Positions 1 through 14,700 of a stretch of DNA of 64,000 nt are shown one piece after another. Source of the stretch: Salvator merianae (taxonomy: Eukaryota > Chordata > Lepidosauria > Squamata > Teiidae); NCBI GenBank assembly GCA_003586115.2, contig QVOM02000001.1, positions 14,893,291 to 14,957,290 of the forward strand, read 5' to 3'. Position numbers and translations under genes: made by a program. Position 1 is the first letter of the stretch. Each line of letters begins with the position of its first letter. The notes under the pieces are model-generated. The model did no database searches and was not told where the DNA came from. It saw only the letters and a program-made list of their open reading frames with translations.

Positions 1-821
1 ATCAGCAGCTCCTGTCTCACCCTTTATAAAAAAAAAAAAGGGTGCTCCTTTTTTCTCCCACGTAAGGGTTTCACATGGAGCCCCCTGGAGCAGATTAGCT
101 AATCCACGCCAACTGTTCTGGACCAAGCATGGCAGGTGCCGTCTGCATCTCAAGGTGGGGGGCACTGTCTATTTTAAACAACAATGTGGACAAAGCTTCC
201 CTAGGTCGTACCACGTGAAACATACTTCTGCTTCGAGTGCCACCCACCCTTCCATGTCTCTGTAGCTCCAACGTCACATCTGGTGTGCGGGGGTGGGGCT
301 GATCTACCTCCATGTTGGAGTTTTGAAGATGATCTTCCAAGCTTGCATAAGGAACAATGGAAAATGCCACAGCCCCATCTTTGAAGCTTATGCAAGCTTT
401 GAAGATAGGGCTGTGGCATTTTCCTTGTTCCAGTCCAGGTGGAGAAGCATTAATGCCTGGACTGGAACAGACAATATTAGTACGCTTGCAGGCCTTTTCA
501 AACAGGTCCGCCACAAAATTGGGATGGTTCTGGACCAGAATGGTGCTGATTCCATGCAAATGAAGTGGGCTAAGGAGCAGCTTGTTCCGGAATACAAGGC
601 AAATGCAGAAATGACTCTAGACCTATGCCTGCTAGAGTGGCCTTAGTGCTTGCCAGTACTGTGCATGCACACGTTAAAGGGAGGTGCACAAGCAGAAGTT
701 GAAATTATCCTGTGGGAAGGATACAGGTTAAGGAAATACCAGGGGTTTTCTTCAGTGGGACAGATACAAATATCCTCAGCCTGGTGAGTTTTTGCTTTTT
801 TTCTCTCCCTCCTCTCTGTAG
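1..821. other. MYO1A intron, repeat-derived
   Basis: No motor exon before 822 is visible. The stretch contains an 82-bp hairpin and a second smaller inverted repeat (428-439 with 456-468). The rest resembles the transposon-rich sequence seen throughout the window. Confidence 0.6.
350..431. repeat. Hairpin, about 38-base arms
   Basis: Arms 350-389 and 394-431 are near-perfect reverse complements around a 4-base loop (AAGCTT-atgc-AAGCTT at the apex). Two or three mismatches and small gaps. Probably the core of a fold-back transposon. Confidence 0.8.
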
Positions 822-926
822 GACAACAGTTTTGAGCAGTTCATTATTAATTATTGTAATGAGAAGCTGCAACAAATCTTTATCCTGATGACCCTGAAGG
901 AGGAACAAGAGGAGTATGTTCGGGAG
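822..926 (+). CDS. MYO1A: MYO1A exon: motor, [19 protein letters not shown] segment
   Basis: 105 bases, phase 0 to 0, residues 1-35 of the visible protein. A pyrimidine-rich acceptor ends at tag 819-821 and the donor is gtaggt. The relay-helix sequence shared by all myosins identifies it. Confidence 0.95.
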
Positions 927-3900
927 GTAGGTAGTTTTTCCAGACCTAGGCATAGTTCATAAACAGGGGCAAACTAGTTTTGTTAATTTTTTTTAAAAAA
1001 ACAATGACATTTAAGTACAAGTGATATAGAGTTGCAGTGTGGCATACAGTATGTACTTTTAAAACTGATATATACTTGGTACAGTATTGTTTTTTAAAAG
1101 GCATTTTTATATTTAAATATATGCAGGACTTGAAAAGAAACAAATGACTAGGGATGTGCATGAATGAAAATCATATATTTGGTTCACTGTTGAACCGAAC
1201 ACACATTGATTTGGTTCTGTGGTGAACCAGTGAATCAAGCAAAACATTTTTTTGCATTGAAAAAAGCTCCTTTTCAGGGAAAAACACAGTGAACGTGAAC
1301 TGTTTTATTGAATTGTTCATATTTGCAAGTGGGAGACTGGTTCAGTTCAATCAAATTTCTGGATATTTAAATGGTCACATGTTCTGTTTGATGCAAATGT
1401 TCACAATAATGAACTGTTTGATTGGATTTTCGAACATGAATGGAACTTTGCACATCTCTGCAAAGGACTTTTATTTTTGACAAGGGGCCATGTGGAACCC
1501 AGGTCAGAATTCCTATATCTTTAACATCTGTATAGAAGAGAGAATTTCAGCAGGTGTTGCCCACAATCTGAAATTGCTCCTTCTACACAACTGCGAAAGA
1601 TACAGGAACCCTGGCCTGGGTTTCATATGACAATCCTGTAAGAATATTTGCTGGTGATAATAGCTATATATCACTTCCAGGATAAGAGGCATCATGCTCC
1701 ATATAGTGCAGATACTCCGGTAGTATCTTCCTTTAGCACTTTCTGGAAGTTTCTTGTTGGCCACTGAAAAAGAAGAGCTAAGGCTTTGCTTTGATTCAAC
1801 ACAACTTTTATGTTTTTGAAAGCTTTTCCATTAAGGGATGGCATTTTAAAATAGCATAATAAATACTCTCAAACTGACCTGTTGCTTCCATGTTAAAACA
1901 AAGAGTTGCTTGCAATGACATTTGGTTTTCTTCCACCAACAGAGGCATTTTCTTGATGTTATTGTTATTAGACAATCAAATACCCTGCCTCCCAGTTCCT
2001 CTGTATGGATTACATACTTCCTTCCTTCTACACAATCCATTACTTATCTCACTGTAATAAGATGTGGGATCTAAAGCCAGCCAGCTCATCCTGTTCTTGG
2101 TTGGCTTGGGTTCCTCTGCACTTCACTTTTATGAGGATGGTTGGCTGCTGCTCAAGTGGAGGAGAATGTTTCAAAGTAAAATGGAGCAAAGCAAGCTGTA
2201 GGTCTTATCTCTGCTACTGCTAAGATTATTTTTCTCTTCTCAGGGTATTACTTGGACTCCCGTGGACTTCTTTGATAATACCATCATCTGTAACCTCATA
2301 GAGGATGTAAGTGGTTTTCACACTGTAATGATGATGAGGGGTCACTTTGGTCCACATCTTCCACTGTTTGTGTGGTGCGGTGAGCCAGTGGTCCTATGGT
2401 CCTAGAGATCACCTAGGGACACACAAAGCAGCCATTCTGATGAAACTCTGGTTGGTACTTGGAGGACAGGTGGCCCGAGAGGAACATGGACAGCTATGGG
2501 GAGAGGGGATGGTGACTGATGGGCTAACAGGAGTTTCCCAAATTGTAGCACAACATAATAGCCAACTGTTACTTCTAAAAATTTGTGTAGGGGTCATCAA
2601 CGTGTTGGTCTCTGGATGTTGTTGAATTCCAACTCCTATCAGCCCCAACTAGCCCTGCCATTGGTCAACAGTGATAGCAACTATGGCTCAACAATATCCA
2701 AGAGTAGCATCTTGGTGACCTCCAGGCTTCTCCCTTTACTGCCACCATGTGGCACTTTCCCTCCCAGGTAAAGAAGCAAAGCTGACCAGAAAGTGGGCAA
2801 GGCTTCCAAGCAGATCCATGTCATAACACCTCTGCCGCTTCAGAAGTGAATGGTTGTGCTTCCATTTGCCATATTGCTGAAAACGAGAGCAAACTGGTCC
2901 AATGCTATGGCCATTTCCACACTTCTGTGGTGTGGAGTGTTCCAACTGGAATTCCACTGTCCTGGAATAAGGCTGTCCACATTTGGACAGCCTGTTCCAG
3001 GACAAGCTCCATGCCGCACATACCACCCCATGCTGCCTGTGTCACCTGTGCTGCCCCTGCCACCCCATGCCATCCCTGCCTCCCTGAAATTCACATGAGT
3101 TCACAGCCAGGAACCAAAGTTCTTGGCCTCAGAAGCCTAGGGGGACATATTTTGGCAACACAATTTGGTGTGCTGACCAAATGCATCTCCCACTAATCTG
3201 GAACAGGAAGACATATGCCCCTTTGCATGCCTCCCTGGACCAGTCTAACTGCCCCTGGAATGCCAGTAGACCTGAAAAAACAGTTCTACCCAATGTCCTC
3301 GCTTAGATAGCCATTTTGTTGCCTTAGACTGCGTTACACCACATCCAATGTGGAGGCATTGTGCTAGCAGGGGGCAGGACCTCTCTAGACCACACCAGAG
3401 TGCAGGAAAGAGGAGCACAGAACAGGGATAGGCCCCATGCTGATCTAGGATATTGGTAAATGTAGAAATGGCCTATGCCTGGTTTTTCTTCCTTTCCTTA
3501 CCGCATCTTTTTTTCCCCCCTCATTTTTACACAAGGTTTGTCTTTTTAGCCTTTTTGCCCCAAATAAAGCTCACTGTTCCTCGCACTCTGATTGAATCCA
3601 AAATGACATGCAGAAATGGTAAGGAGGTGAACTCAGTGGATCTCAGCCCATTCTGAGCATCATGTCGCCACTAAGACCTGGGATTTGTAAAATGGGCATA
3701 TGTTCATTTATCCATATCAAATGTAAATTCAGAAATGCTCATAATTTAAGTTGAAATGCAACAGCTCACTGGATCTTGAAGACTGTAAGCAGAGGATTTG
3801 GACGGCTGTTTAGTTTGCTGTCCAGAAGCAGCTGGGTATGGATGTGCAACGTGAAAAGCCGCTCCTACTCTCTGCACTGGCCAGTATGCCAGACCAGCAA

Positions 3901-6900
3901 GCATACAAGGAGCGTCCCTTCCCAGTGTGTAAAAGGGAAGCTCCTAACGTGTTTGCTGGACCTGGATACCAACCAGTGCACAATCACCCCAAGTTTCAAG
4001 CATTACAGCTTCCAGCAGTTCCAGCCAACATGGCCAATACTTAGTTCAGCAACATCTAGAAGTTTATAGGGCCTTAACCGGTATTCTGTCATCTTACAGA
4101 AAGAAAGGCTACAGAGAGCAGTTTGCTTGAAGTTAGCCAATAAGTTCACTGAGGAGATGGATTAGAACAAGCACTTTTCTAGATTCCAGACAGCTTTCTA
4201 TCTTGGGGCTCTTACTGGCTTTTCTTCCCCAGCTGTCAAAGTGTGCATCTGTCAACTCTTGCCATCTGGCAGCTGATATTTATTTACTAACACATGAGAT
4301 GATTTGATCTTTCAACTTTCGAACTCTAAAATGATCTGAGGGTCTTTTCACACTTGTTGCCTAGTGAGCACCTGCACGTTCACTAGGCAACTAAGCCTGC
4401 ACTGCGGGATGGGCCATGTGATCAGGAGCAGACTCCAGCTGCTCCCAATCACGGCTAGCTGTGGAGCACTACATTGTGCTCCCCAACTTGACCGGAAGCA
4501 GCTAGTCTGCTCCTGGTAAAGTGTGTTTGCAGCCACTTCTGGGTGTGAACGCATGGTTGCACGCTGTACTGTGACTGTACCTGTGTGATCTGCAGTGCTG
4601 CCAGTTGCCATGGTAGTGGCTGAATGCTTCCCAGCTACTGTCATGGTGAAGATCAGTAGCAGGACACCAGCATTCGCAACGTAAATGCTGGTATTCTGCT
4701 GGTATTCCAGTCTAGGGTCCTGCAGTGTAGATGGTGTCCACGCTGTGGGGTCCATTCCACTCTAGAACAGGATAGTTATCCTGTTCTAAGTAACCAGATA
4801 GAAAAACATTCTGAAATAAAGCTATCCTCGGATAGACATTGGGCAATCTTCTATAGTTTATTTGTTAGCAACTTTTGTCCTGGTGTAAATCTGATAGAGC
4901 TTTGATTTTATGTTTCTGCTGTTGATTTAGAGAGAAAATAGATGGGGGAAAGGATTTATTCCCAGTTCGGTATATGTAGGTTACCATACAGAACCCAGTT
5001 GGGAGTCCTATGCCCTTACTACAATAATGGACTAGAGGAAAGCATTTCAGCAGGTGTAGTTTGTAATACACATCTATGAAAGATATAGGAACCCTGACCT
5101 GGATTCCCATATGACAATACTGCTTGTTCATCACTCACAAAACAGATGACTTAAAAATGCTACAAATAAATTATCCAGCCTGAACAAGGTTACAGCTTAG
5201 AAGTACATGGAAAGAACTGTAATATAACTTTCCCTTTTTTATGTAGAGCAAAGGTGGCATATTGGCTATGCTGGATGAGGAGTGTCTTCGCCCAGGTGTC
5301 GTGAATGAGACCACATTCCTGAACAAACTAAACCAAGTATTTGCAAAGCACCAGCACTATGAGAGCAGAACCACCCAAAATGCCAAACGTATTATGGATG
5401 CCAGCATGTCTGCCAACTGCTTTCGTATACACCACTATGCTGGAAAGGTACACAGTGCTCTTAATCTTTCTTGCCTCTTAATGGCAAAGAGGAGATAAGC
5501 TGCTGGAAGTTGGAGGGAAGGGAAAAATCTGTTCCAGGAACGTTTTCCAAGTTTGGGCTGACTAGACCCCTAGGAATTATTTGGGAAAACTAGGGGTAAA
5601 ATATGTCAGTGGTAGAGAAAAATTGCTTCTAAGACTTCGCCTAGGCACAAGTATGTTTCCATGTGGATTTATACAGAACTGCAGCCTTAGCAGTATCCCT
5701 CATCTGCCATTAGTGTTATCAGTTCTGTCCCCTGCTACCATTTCTTTTTAGCTGCTTTGCCCCATCAGACACAATATTTATTTATTTATTATTTTATTTA
5801 TGCAAATAATTCCGTCCTGCCCATATCCAAAGGCTTCTAGGCAGGTTACAGCAATAAAAACGAAGTATAAAATGTACACATTAAAAGCAATAGTGCCTGA
5901 AAGAGGGCAGGGAAAGCTGTTCCTCAACCAAACATATAAAGTGAAGGTGCCTGGCACACCTCAGTGGGGAGACCATTCCATAGTCCGGGGGCTACTACCG
6001 AGAAGGCCCTATCCCAGGTCCCCATGCCCTTAACTGCTGACGGTGGTGGTACAACCAGGAGGGTCTCCCCTGCAGATCTTAAGGCACAGGCAGGTCGATA
6101 GGGGAGAAGGTGTTCCTTTAGATATTGGGGTCCAGGCCGTTCATGGCCCTAGAGATTAAAGTTAACACTTTGAATTGGGTTTGATAGTGAATTGACCCTT
6201 GCCACTGTTATTATTGCAGAAAATATAGAATTTCTGTAGATCTAGTTTGTCATGCAGGTTTTCTTTTTTTTTACTAACTCAGCTCACAGTAGTATCCAAG
6301 GCAAGATCCACACTGGTCTTGGGATGGTGCAGAAGTGGTCTGCTCCTGGGCCAGAGTGTTTGTTTTGGCCCAGGAGCAGAGACAAGGGCTGTATACTTTG
6401 CCCACGTGTCCTGTGTAAACTTTGAGACTGGGGAACAAAAGTTTCCTGGTTTTGAAATTTCCAGTTGGGCCCATGATGCAAAATGTTGGGAAATGGCCCT
6501 AGAAGTTGACCACTTCTGGCATTTTGACACCTCCGCATGGTGGCCACAAGAGTGAACCAGGCCCATGCTCCCTTTTATAGAGTGGTTTTCAGTGCTCTGC
6601 AAAAGGAATGCTCTTGGGAGCAGATTCTGCCCTTGGGAGCAGTTTGGGTACTGGATGAGTGCACTGACATGCAGCCACCATGATCCTGGCATGCTTATGG
6701 TGCATCCCAGTGTGGCCGTGTGGATCTTGCCCAAGAGTTTACAATTGCTCACCCTACGAGGTATTTCTTAATCCAAATTTTCAATAGCAGTTTCCTGTAT
6801 TGTATTCATGTACTCCTAAAGTCCCTAAAGGTAAGAAGGAGTAGGCAGGAGCGACATGAGAACAGAAGGGAACCTCCCTGAGATGGTAAACCTGCCCCTG

Positions 6901-8746
6901 GAGTGTGCCTCTTCAGACTGCAAATGGGAGCTCCTATGGGGGATTCTTATTATTCAAATGACTTTACACCTTTGACAATAACAGAAACAATCATGGTCCC
7001 CCTATTGAACAGTCCCACCAGCAAAGGAACAGCTGCCCAAACCTCAGAAGAGAGTGCCAGAGAGCAGCGCTACAACTAAAGTGACTCCCTTCCCAGCCCT
7101 GGCTCCTGATATCTCATGGGGACGGGAGATTTCAAGATCTGAAGAATGAGCCAAGAACACAGGATAGGTGCCAGTTGGGTGGGAGAATTAGGCTCTTGTG
7201 GTGGATGGCCAACTAGTGTGCTAAAGAAAAAAAGATTGTGCAACTCGAGAGGCATTGCAAATGTGCCTCCAAATGCAGTTCAAAAACTGCAATTTTCCGA
7301 GGACTATACTGGGAATCCTACACATATCCATGGCATTGCCACTAGAGTAGGCAGTCAAAAATCCATATCAGCGGTATTACAGAAAATCCAGCAATGATGC
7401 TGGGGTTTTCGTATTACCAGATTGCTCACCATGGTTGCTGTTCATTTGCATTTCTGTTGCTGTTGCAAAATAATCATACGCTTGCAAGCATGAGGAAAAA
7501 GAAGGAAAAGTGGGCAGGTGCTTGCTAGCATCTGGGTATTTTGCAACAGCGACAGAAATGTGAACAACGCCAGATGAAGTAAGCAATCAGGATTGCCTCC
7601 TGCTGTCTGGCAGCAGTGGAGAAAGACAATTTCGAGATCAGTTAGGGAGCTGTGACCAGATCACAGGCTGTCTGCTGTAAAAAAAATTTATCCTCTCATT
7701 TTCAAGTGGAGTCTTCCATTTGCAATCCCATAATGTCTATGGATGAAACATTTCATCTGTTGGAGCATTTATATCTGGTATCCACTTAATTGAATCTTCT
7801 CCTCCTCAGGTGACCTACAATGTCACTGGATTTATTGAAAAGAACAATGACTTGCTTTTTAGAGACTTGTCACAAGCTATGTGGAAGGCTAAGCATGAGC
7901 TACTACATAGCCTCTTCCCTGAAGGGGACCCCCAAAAAGTCTCGCTCAAGCGCCCACCCACAGCTGGCTCCCAGTTCAAAGTCTCTGTGGTCAACCTTAT
8001 GAAGAACCTCTATTCCAAGAACCCCAATTATATCAGGTAATTAATGTGTTTGTGTATATGTATGTGTAAATGTGTACATGTGTGTGTGTGAGAGTGTGTG
8101 TGTGTGTGTGTGTGTGTGTAGGTATGTACCTACATGCTTGAAAGTAAGAATTATCCTGGGGTATTTAGTCCTGGCTACCCCACTAAGAGACCTAGAGCTC
8201 ATCTACACCTAAGTTTTAATCCAGTTTCAGTCCATCAGCAAAGGCACTAGTCAGTTTCTTTCCACATTAACTAACCCAAAGATAGATTTTCCGGGTTAGA
8301 TAATGTCAAAAGGAAAGAGCTTGTCACTTTGCTGATGTGTTCTCTCACTCTGAAAGTGGACTGAAGCTGGATTAAAACTTAGGTGTAGACAGGGCCATAG
8401 GCAACTAGTATAGGTTTACCATTTGAAAAAGAGAACAGACTTCCTACTCCTTTAATAGTTGCACATAAGAGGGAATTTCAGCAAGTGTAACTTCTCATGC
8501 AGGCAAGATCTGCTGACATTCCTTCTTCCTTCTTGCAGCAATGATTTTTCCAGCTTGCCTGCTTTTCTGCTGGACCAGAAATGGTCCCAGAATTCAGTCA
8601 TTTTCAGTTCAGTGCAAAAGATGGCTTGGCTGAAAATTAGACTGGTTCATCCACACAGGGGAGAGGAAGTGACTTAGAGGGTGACAATTGCTTATTGGGC
8701 CTAATAGGTAAGTCTACTCCTATGTTGGCTGGGGTAGCCCAGGAGC

Positions 8747-8781
<35 letters not shown>

Positions 8782-11700
8782 TGTGTATGTATGCATCACT
8801 TCAGAACATCCAGATGTTTGGATGCCCCTCTTCTGGGTCAGCTGGATGACCAAGTGGATGAAGCTTAGGAATTAATCTCTTCCACTAACCTCTTCTATTT
8901 TTGTGTCCCCTTTACTGCCAGGTGCATCAAGCCCAATGAAACCAAACAACCTAATGTGTTCATCGATCCGCTGGTCCGGACGCAGGTGCGCTACCTTGGT
9001 CTGTTGGAAAACGTGCGGGTTCGACGGGCTGGTTATGCCTATCGGCAGCGGTATGAACCATGTCTGGAGCGTTACAAGTTGCTGTGTAAGGAGACCTGGC
9101 CGAAGTGGAATGGACGTGCCAGGTAGGGCACCGAAAAGAGTGGTGTGTAGATGAGGTGATGGCGAGAGAACAGTGGTAGCATTCGTGGATCAGCAGAATA
9201 GCAGGAAGTACCCAAGTAATCCTGGTGAATGGGCTATGATTTGCTAAGAAAGAAATATTGTAAAGACTTATGCATTTCTTTGTTGATGGAATATTTGCAA
9301 GGCATAACGGGGTGGGGGGAAGAATCATCCCCCCACCCTGGAAAGTAAGCTGTCGCTAATAATGTCACAGAGAAGCTGTATTCTCATTTTAGATCAGTCT
9401 TTCCCAACCTACTATTCTACTGACTGTTGTTAACATTATGCAGACCACATTATGCTGGCCTGATGTAACTGCAGCAGTAAGCTATTAAGTGTTAGTGTAC
9501 TGAAGCACAGCAGTTACCCTATTCACCATCCTTTAGAGACAATCCTTGATAGTCTCAAAGTACAACTTCACTTGGAACACTCATTATCTCTGATCATTAG
9601 CCACGCTGTTTGGAGGCTGATAGGTACTGGAGATTGCATGTGGAAGACACTAAGGTTATTTAAGCATGGTGTACATTATCCAGCGCTGTGTGAGGCTGAC
9701 TATAGGCCAGATTAAGCAATCCAGTCCAAGATAAGGGGGGTTGCTGGCAGCACGGGACAAGGCCCATAAGCTTCTACTTTATGGTGGGCATATGCTATTG
9801 CTTTGTAGGGTCAGATGCTCCACCTTTGTGGTGGCCCAGCCCAGCTAGCAAATTTGGAGGTTGGGAATGAAAGTTCCCAGTCTCCAAAGTTGCTGGCAGG
9901 GGCTGTTTTAGCTGGGTGCTGAGAAGTGGCACATTTCTGGGGCTGCTTCTGGGAGTCCAGCAGAAATGGTACTGGGTACCACGGATCAGATAGGCTGAAC
10001 CAGCTGCTTGGTGTCATCTGTATATGAGCTGCTGGGTTGGTCTACTGCTGGGCAATGCCTGGGGGACCACTTAAAGCAGTGTCCTGTTGGAGAAGGCTCT
10101 GGCACCATCTTCCCACCAAGGTCCGTTCCAATACCACATCCCACGCAGATGTAGCATTTCCACAGGAGGCATGGCTTCCTAGTAGACTAGTTCACAGGGT
10201 GCATGAGGCTTTTCCTTGGGGCTGCTTGTCTGGGATAGCAGCCCTGTATGTATCCCCCTCAAGGCCCCATCTAATTAAGGCTGAATTAATTTAGTTAGTA
10301 GAAAACATGCCTAAGCTAAAATCTTTGCTATGATGCCAGTGGCATGTACTCAAGTAGTTAGGCTAAAACTTATGCAACAGGAGCAACCATGTTCCAGTCC
10401 TCCACTGATCTTGCCAATAAAAGTCACTAGGGTGATTGATAAGCCTTTGGCATTTACTGATTCATATTTAATTAAAACCAGTTAATAATTTCCAGTTTCA
10501 GTTTATTGATTAGTCCAAAGACCATATCAACTTTATACATATATATAAAAAAACCAGTTTAAAAACATTAAAAGGATACAAAATTGCTATTCCAATACAA
10601 TACAGAAAATAAAATGAAAATCCTGTGTTGTCTGGGCTTGAACCTCCTGCTCTCTGCAACGAATGGGTCAGCAATGAATCTCTTATTTGGGTGGACCTTT
10701 GCAAGAAAAACGCTACCTGTTTTGTTGTATCAAGGTTTGAACCCTTGAGTAGGAATAGGAGTTTAGCCTTTTAAGGCCAAAAGTTCTTGTTGGCCAAAAG
10801 TGGTTTGAGTTGTTTGTCTCTTGCAACTGTGTACAGACTGCAGGAGAGCAAGATGTGTGTGACATTCTCAATCTCAACAGCTCCACAAATACAGGTTCTT
10901 TCATTATACGGAAGATTTTGGTATCTTCCTAATTTAGCCATACAGTTCAGTTATTCAAAACGGGCTCAATTAATAATTTAACTTATTTATAACTTGCAGT
11001 TAATTAATTACATGACCAATATGTATCTGTAAATATAACTTCTTCCAAACATTCTGAACGGTCCTCAGGGACAGAAACACCAATGATAGTCTGAACTAGG
11101 AGATCTGTTGTACAGTACTAGTTGGCATTAGGCACATGGGGAATTACCATCAAACCTAATGAAGAATGAGCTTAACCCTGGCTCAGCTGGTCATAACTAG
11201 ACCAAGCAATTTACAATCTCTTTCCCTTCATTGCTTTCCTGGTACAGGGATGGGGTTCAAACCCTCTTCAGCAGTCTTCCCATTGATCCGAAGGAGCTGG
11301 CATATGGACATACCAAGATCTTCATCCGTATGCCACGCACGGTAAGCTACTGTTGTTATCAGAGTGAGGACCAAGGGGTGAGGGTGTGGATCTGATGGGG
11401 GAGAAGAGCAATGGATATCTGGGGTTCTGCTAAATATTCTCTGCTTCAGATTTTCTGATTGAAAAACTAGCCATTTCTGTGAAGTGAAGTGTTTTCCCCC
11501 TAACATATTGAGTCTAATGTATTGAGTCTCTGCATATTTCTTCTTCTTCTTCTTTGCTTTGTCTTAAATTACATAGATCTTTGCTTCTCTCCCAGTATGT
11601 TACAGCTTCTTTTTTTATGTATTTCTCTCTGATCATTACAAAGTGGGAAGTAGAGATGTGCTGAATTGGTTGGGTTGGTTTGCAGTTCGCAGTGAACAGG

Positions 11701-14700
11701 GGTGTTCACACAATTTCCATGTGAACGGAACCACCTGTGAAGCAATTAGAACTAGCTGGCAACAATTTCATGTAAATTGTTCAGGAAACACTAAAGTATG
11801 CATATGGGTCTGAGGCTGAGACTCCATGTAACAGGGCAAAGAGGCCTGGTGGCAGGTGGTTCTGTCCTAGTGGTTGTCTTGCCACCATTGGAAGTGGCCT
11901 CATGGCTCTGTTGCCAGCAGTGAGGCTGTATACTCAGGCTTCTGTACCTCTGTGTGGAGGCATCCTCACCCTCTGTGTAGAGGCACAACAACTATAGAGA
12001 GAACACGGTCTGTTTTACCACAGCATCCTTGCTCACTAACCTTGGGATTTGGATTTGACCTTTGATGGGTTCCAGTTCCCTTGCAGTTCCCTCAAGCCCC
12101 TTTGGCAGGGAAAGCTGTGGAGACTGGTCCCCTTGAGGACCTGTTAAGGGCTAGCTGACCAGGTAGTGGAGACATGGACTTAATTTCTCTCATAAGTTGT
12201 GTATAATTTTCAGAAAAGCAGGAGTGACTATAGAAAAGAACTTGGCAGAGGGTTGCCCTCTAGCTGCTGTAGCATTTATAATCCTATGTATAAACATGGT
12301 TAAGTTCAAACCCATTTGCCATGTGTGAACAATGCCCTCAGTACATGAAATCTAGCATGGGGAAAATCTGCAAAGAATAAAAAATGACCTTATTACACAA
12401 AACACTTCTTCATTATAAAGCCACTGAGAGTGTTCTGGACTGAAATAATATGAACAATAATCAGACCTAGAGTTAATGAAAATCAAGACAGATATTTTGT
12501 GGATTTGGATCTGACCACGTATTGGTGGTTTGCAACATCCATAGCTTTTCGATTTGGAGGAGAGACGTCAGAAGCGACTAGGGGAGCTGGCAACCCTGAT
12601 CCAAGCAACCTTTCGGGCATGGAAATGTCGCAAGAGCTACCAACAGATACGCAAGAGCCAGATCATGATCTCTGCCTGGTACCGGGGTCATATGGTAAGG
12701 TGCAGATTGGTGCATATACGATATGTTTGAGGGCTTTGTGAATTGCCAATTTATTGTTACCTGTGCTTGGCAAAGATACTAATTATTAGGGAAGATTAAG
12801 GCAGAATACCCACTGGGAACATTTTAAGCGTTTTTCTCCCACGCTTTGCATTAAGAATAGCACAACACTTTTCTTAATGTGATTGCATGCTGTGTGCATG
12901 CTGTTCCTGCCTAGCACTTGGAGATCAAAGCCAGGACCAGATTTTGTCCATGAGAGATAAGCTGCACTCCCTGTGCATCATGATCAAAGTCAGGTCCCAG
13001 CTAAGATCCTGATGGTGGGAGGGAGGGCTTCCTCTGCTGTCAGAATCAAAGCAGGAGAATCCCTGGGTTTGATTCTGACGGCAGGGATGTTACTGAATGC
13101 AGAAAATGGCTCCATGGTATATTTCATGTGTTTGATAACACAGGATGCCACCAAGGAACAACACTGAATGATGGCATGGTGGAGGGAAGAGTGAGGTGTC
13201 CATGCAGACACTACCCTCTTCCTGCCCACTGAATACTTAATGAGGGGTAGCATCATGTGGACACTGCACCCTCATAGCGCATTAAAAGTGCCATACAGGT
13301 GCTGTGTGGGTTCTGCCTAAGACCGTTTCTGCACTTATCTTCCTTATTCCAGTACGGAGTGGATCACCCTGTACAGGAAAGAGCGATTTGTCCCAGGAGT
13401 GGATGGTTCCATGCGTGAACCAGAATGAGACCATCTGCATTAGATGTTCTGTTCTGGCCCAGTCTCCACAGCAGCTCCAAAGCTCATGCCAGCTTCAGAA
13501 GCAATGGCTCCAATGTTTGTTCCTGGCATCAGATCCCCCAGGAGACCCATTTGAGTGGCACATCTCCATGATCCAGTTTACATCGCTAATATGCCAGTAG
13601 ACCTCTTTAAAGAAGCCTACCACTATACCAGACTAGGAGGTCATTTTGGGCTGCCCAGTCCAGTTTGGTCCAGTCTACACTCCATTCTGTGTGGATGGAG
13701 TGTTCTAGAAGGGGTGGGGTCTCCCTTGGACCACATCATGGTACAGAAGAAAGGCCCATATTCCCCATTCTAAATCTGAATGCATCAGAGTGTCAAAACG
13801 GCCTAAAACTTTGCTGAGTATCCTTAGAAAGGTAGATCCAGACCTGATTTTTTATTGTACCTTGGCCTTGGGTGTTCATTGTGCTGTAACTTGGAAGAAC
13901 TCATCTATTACATTCAAAGGTTCCTAGTTCAGTGGTAAAGATAAAACTCTGAATGACTATGTCACTAGTATTGAACCAGATGAATCTCTTCTTTTATTTT
14001 TATAGGAGGAACCTGACATTTTAATGTGATTCAGGTTTACCCCATAACTGCTTTATTAAAGGCATTTTTATGACACAGATTTAAAAATGCCTAATCATAA
14101 GTTCATTTTCTCAGGGATTCTAGAGAGCCTATTTTTAACAGAGAGGATCATACTTTCTACGTTATGTTCATTAATCCTATCTGGTTCCAGTTTTCACAAT
14201 TCTTGAGGAGATGGCTGCATCTACATGTGTGGTGGCAGGCACCTAGAAGAGGCCCCAAAGCATGGTGTCTGCATGCCTGAGGTACCCACAGGCATACAGT
14301 GCTCTGACAAGGGTGCTAGAGGACAGCAAGTATCCTCTGCTGTGTTCTTGCCACAGGATGGGATAAAGCACTTGCTTATGGCCACCATGTATGCATAGCA
14401 CTGGTGAGACCAACTCATCTTGCCTGCTTTGTGCAAGCATTGCATTGAAAATGGTCCACTTCTGAGGCCATTTCCAGTGCAATGGAACACCATCTCTTTG
14501 AAGATGGCCATTATTAATGCATGTGGACATTGCACTCTCTACTCCTAGGATGAAAGCAAGTGCCTCAGCTTTAAGCACTTGCAGCTGCCAAGATTTGGAT
14601 GCAGCAGGAATCAAGACAAACTGCTTTAAAAGTGAAGTAGCTTCAAGTATGGATACACCCAAGTGAATCTGCCCTCGTTCAACTTCTGGAGGAAGATCAG

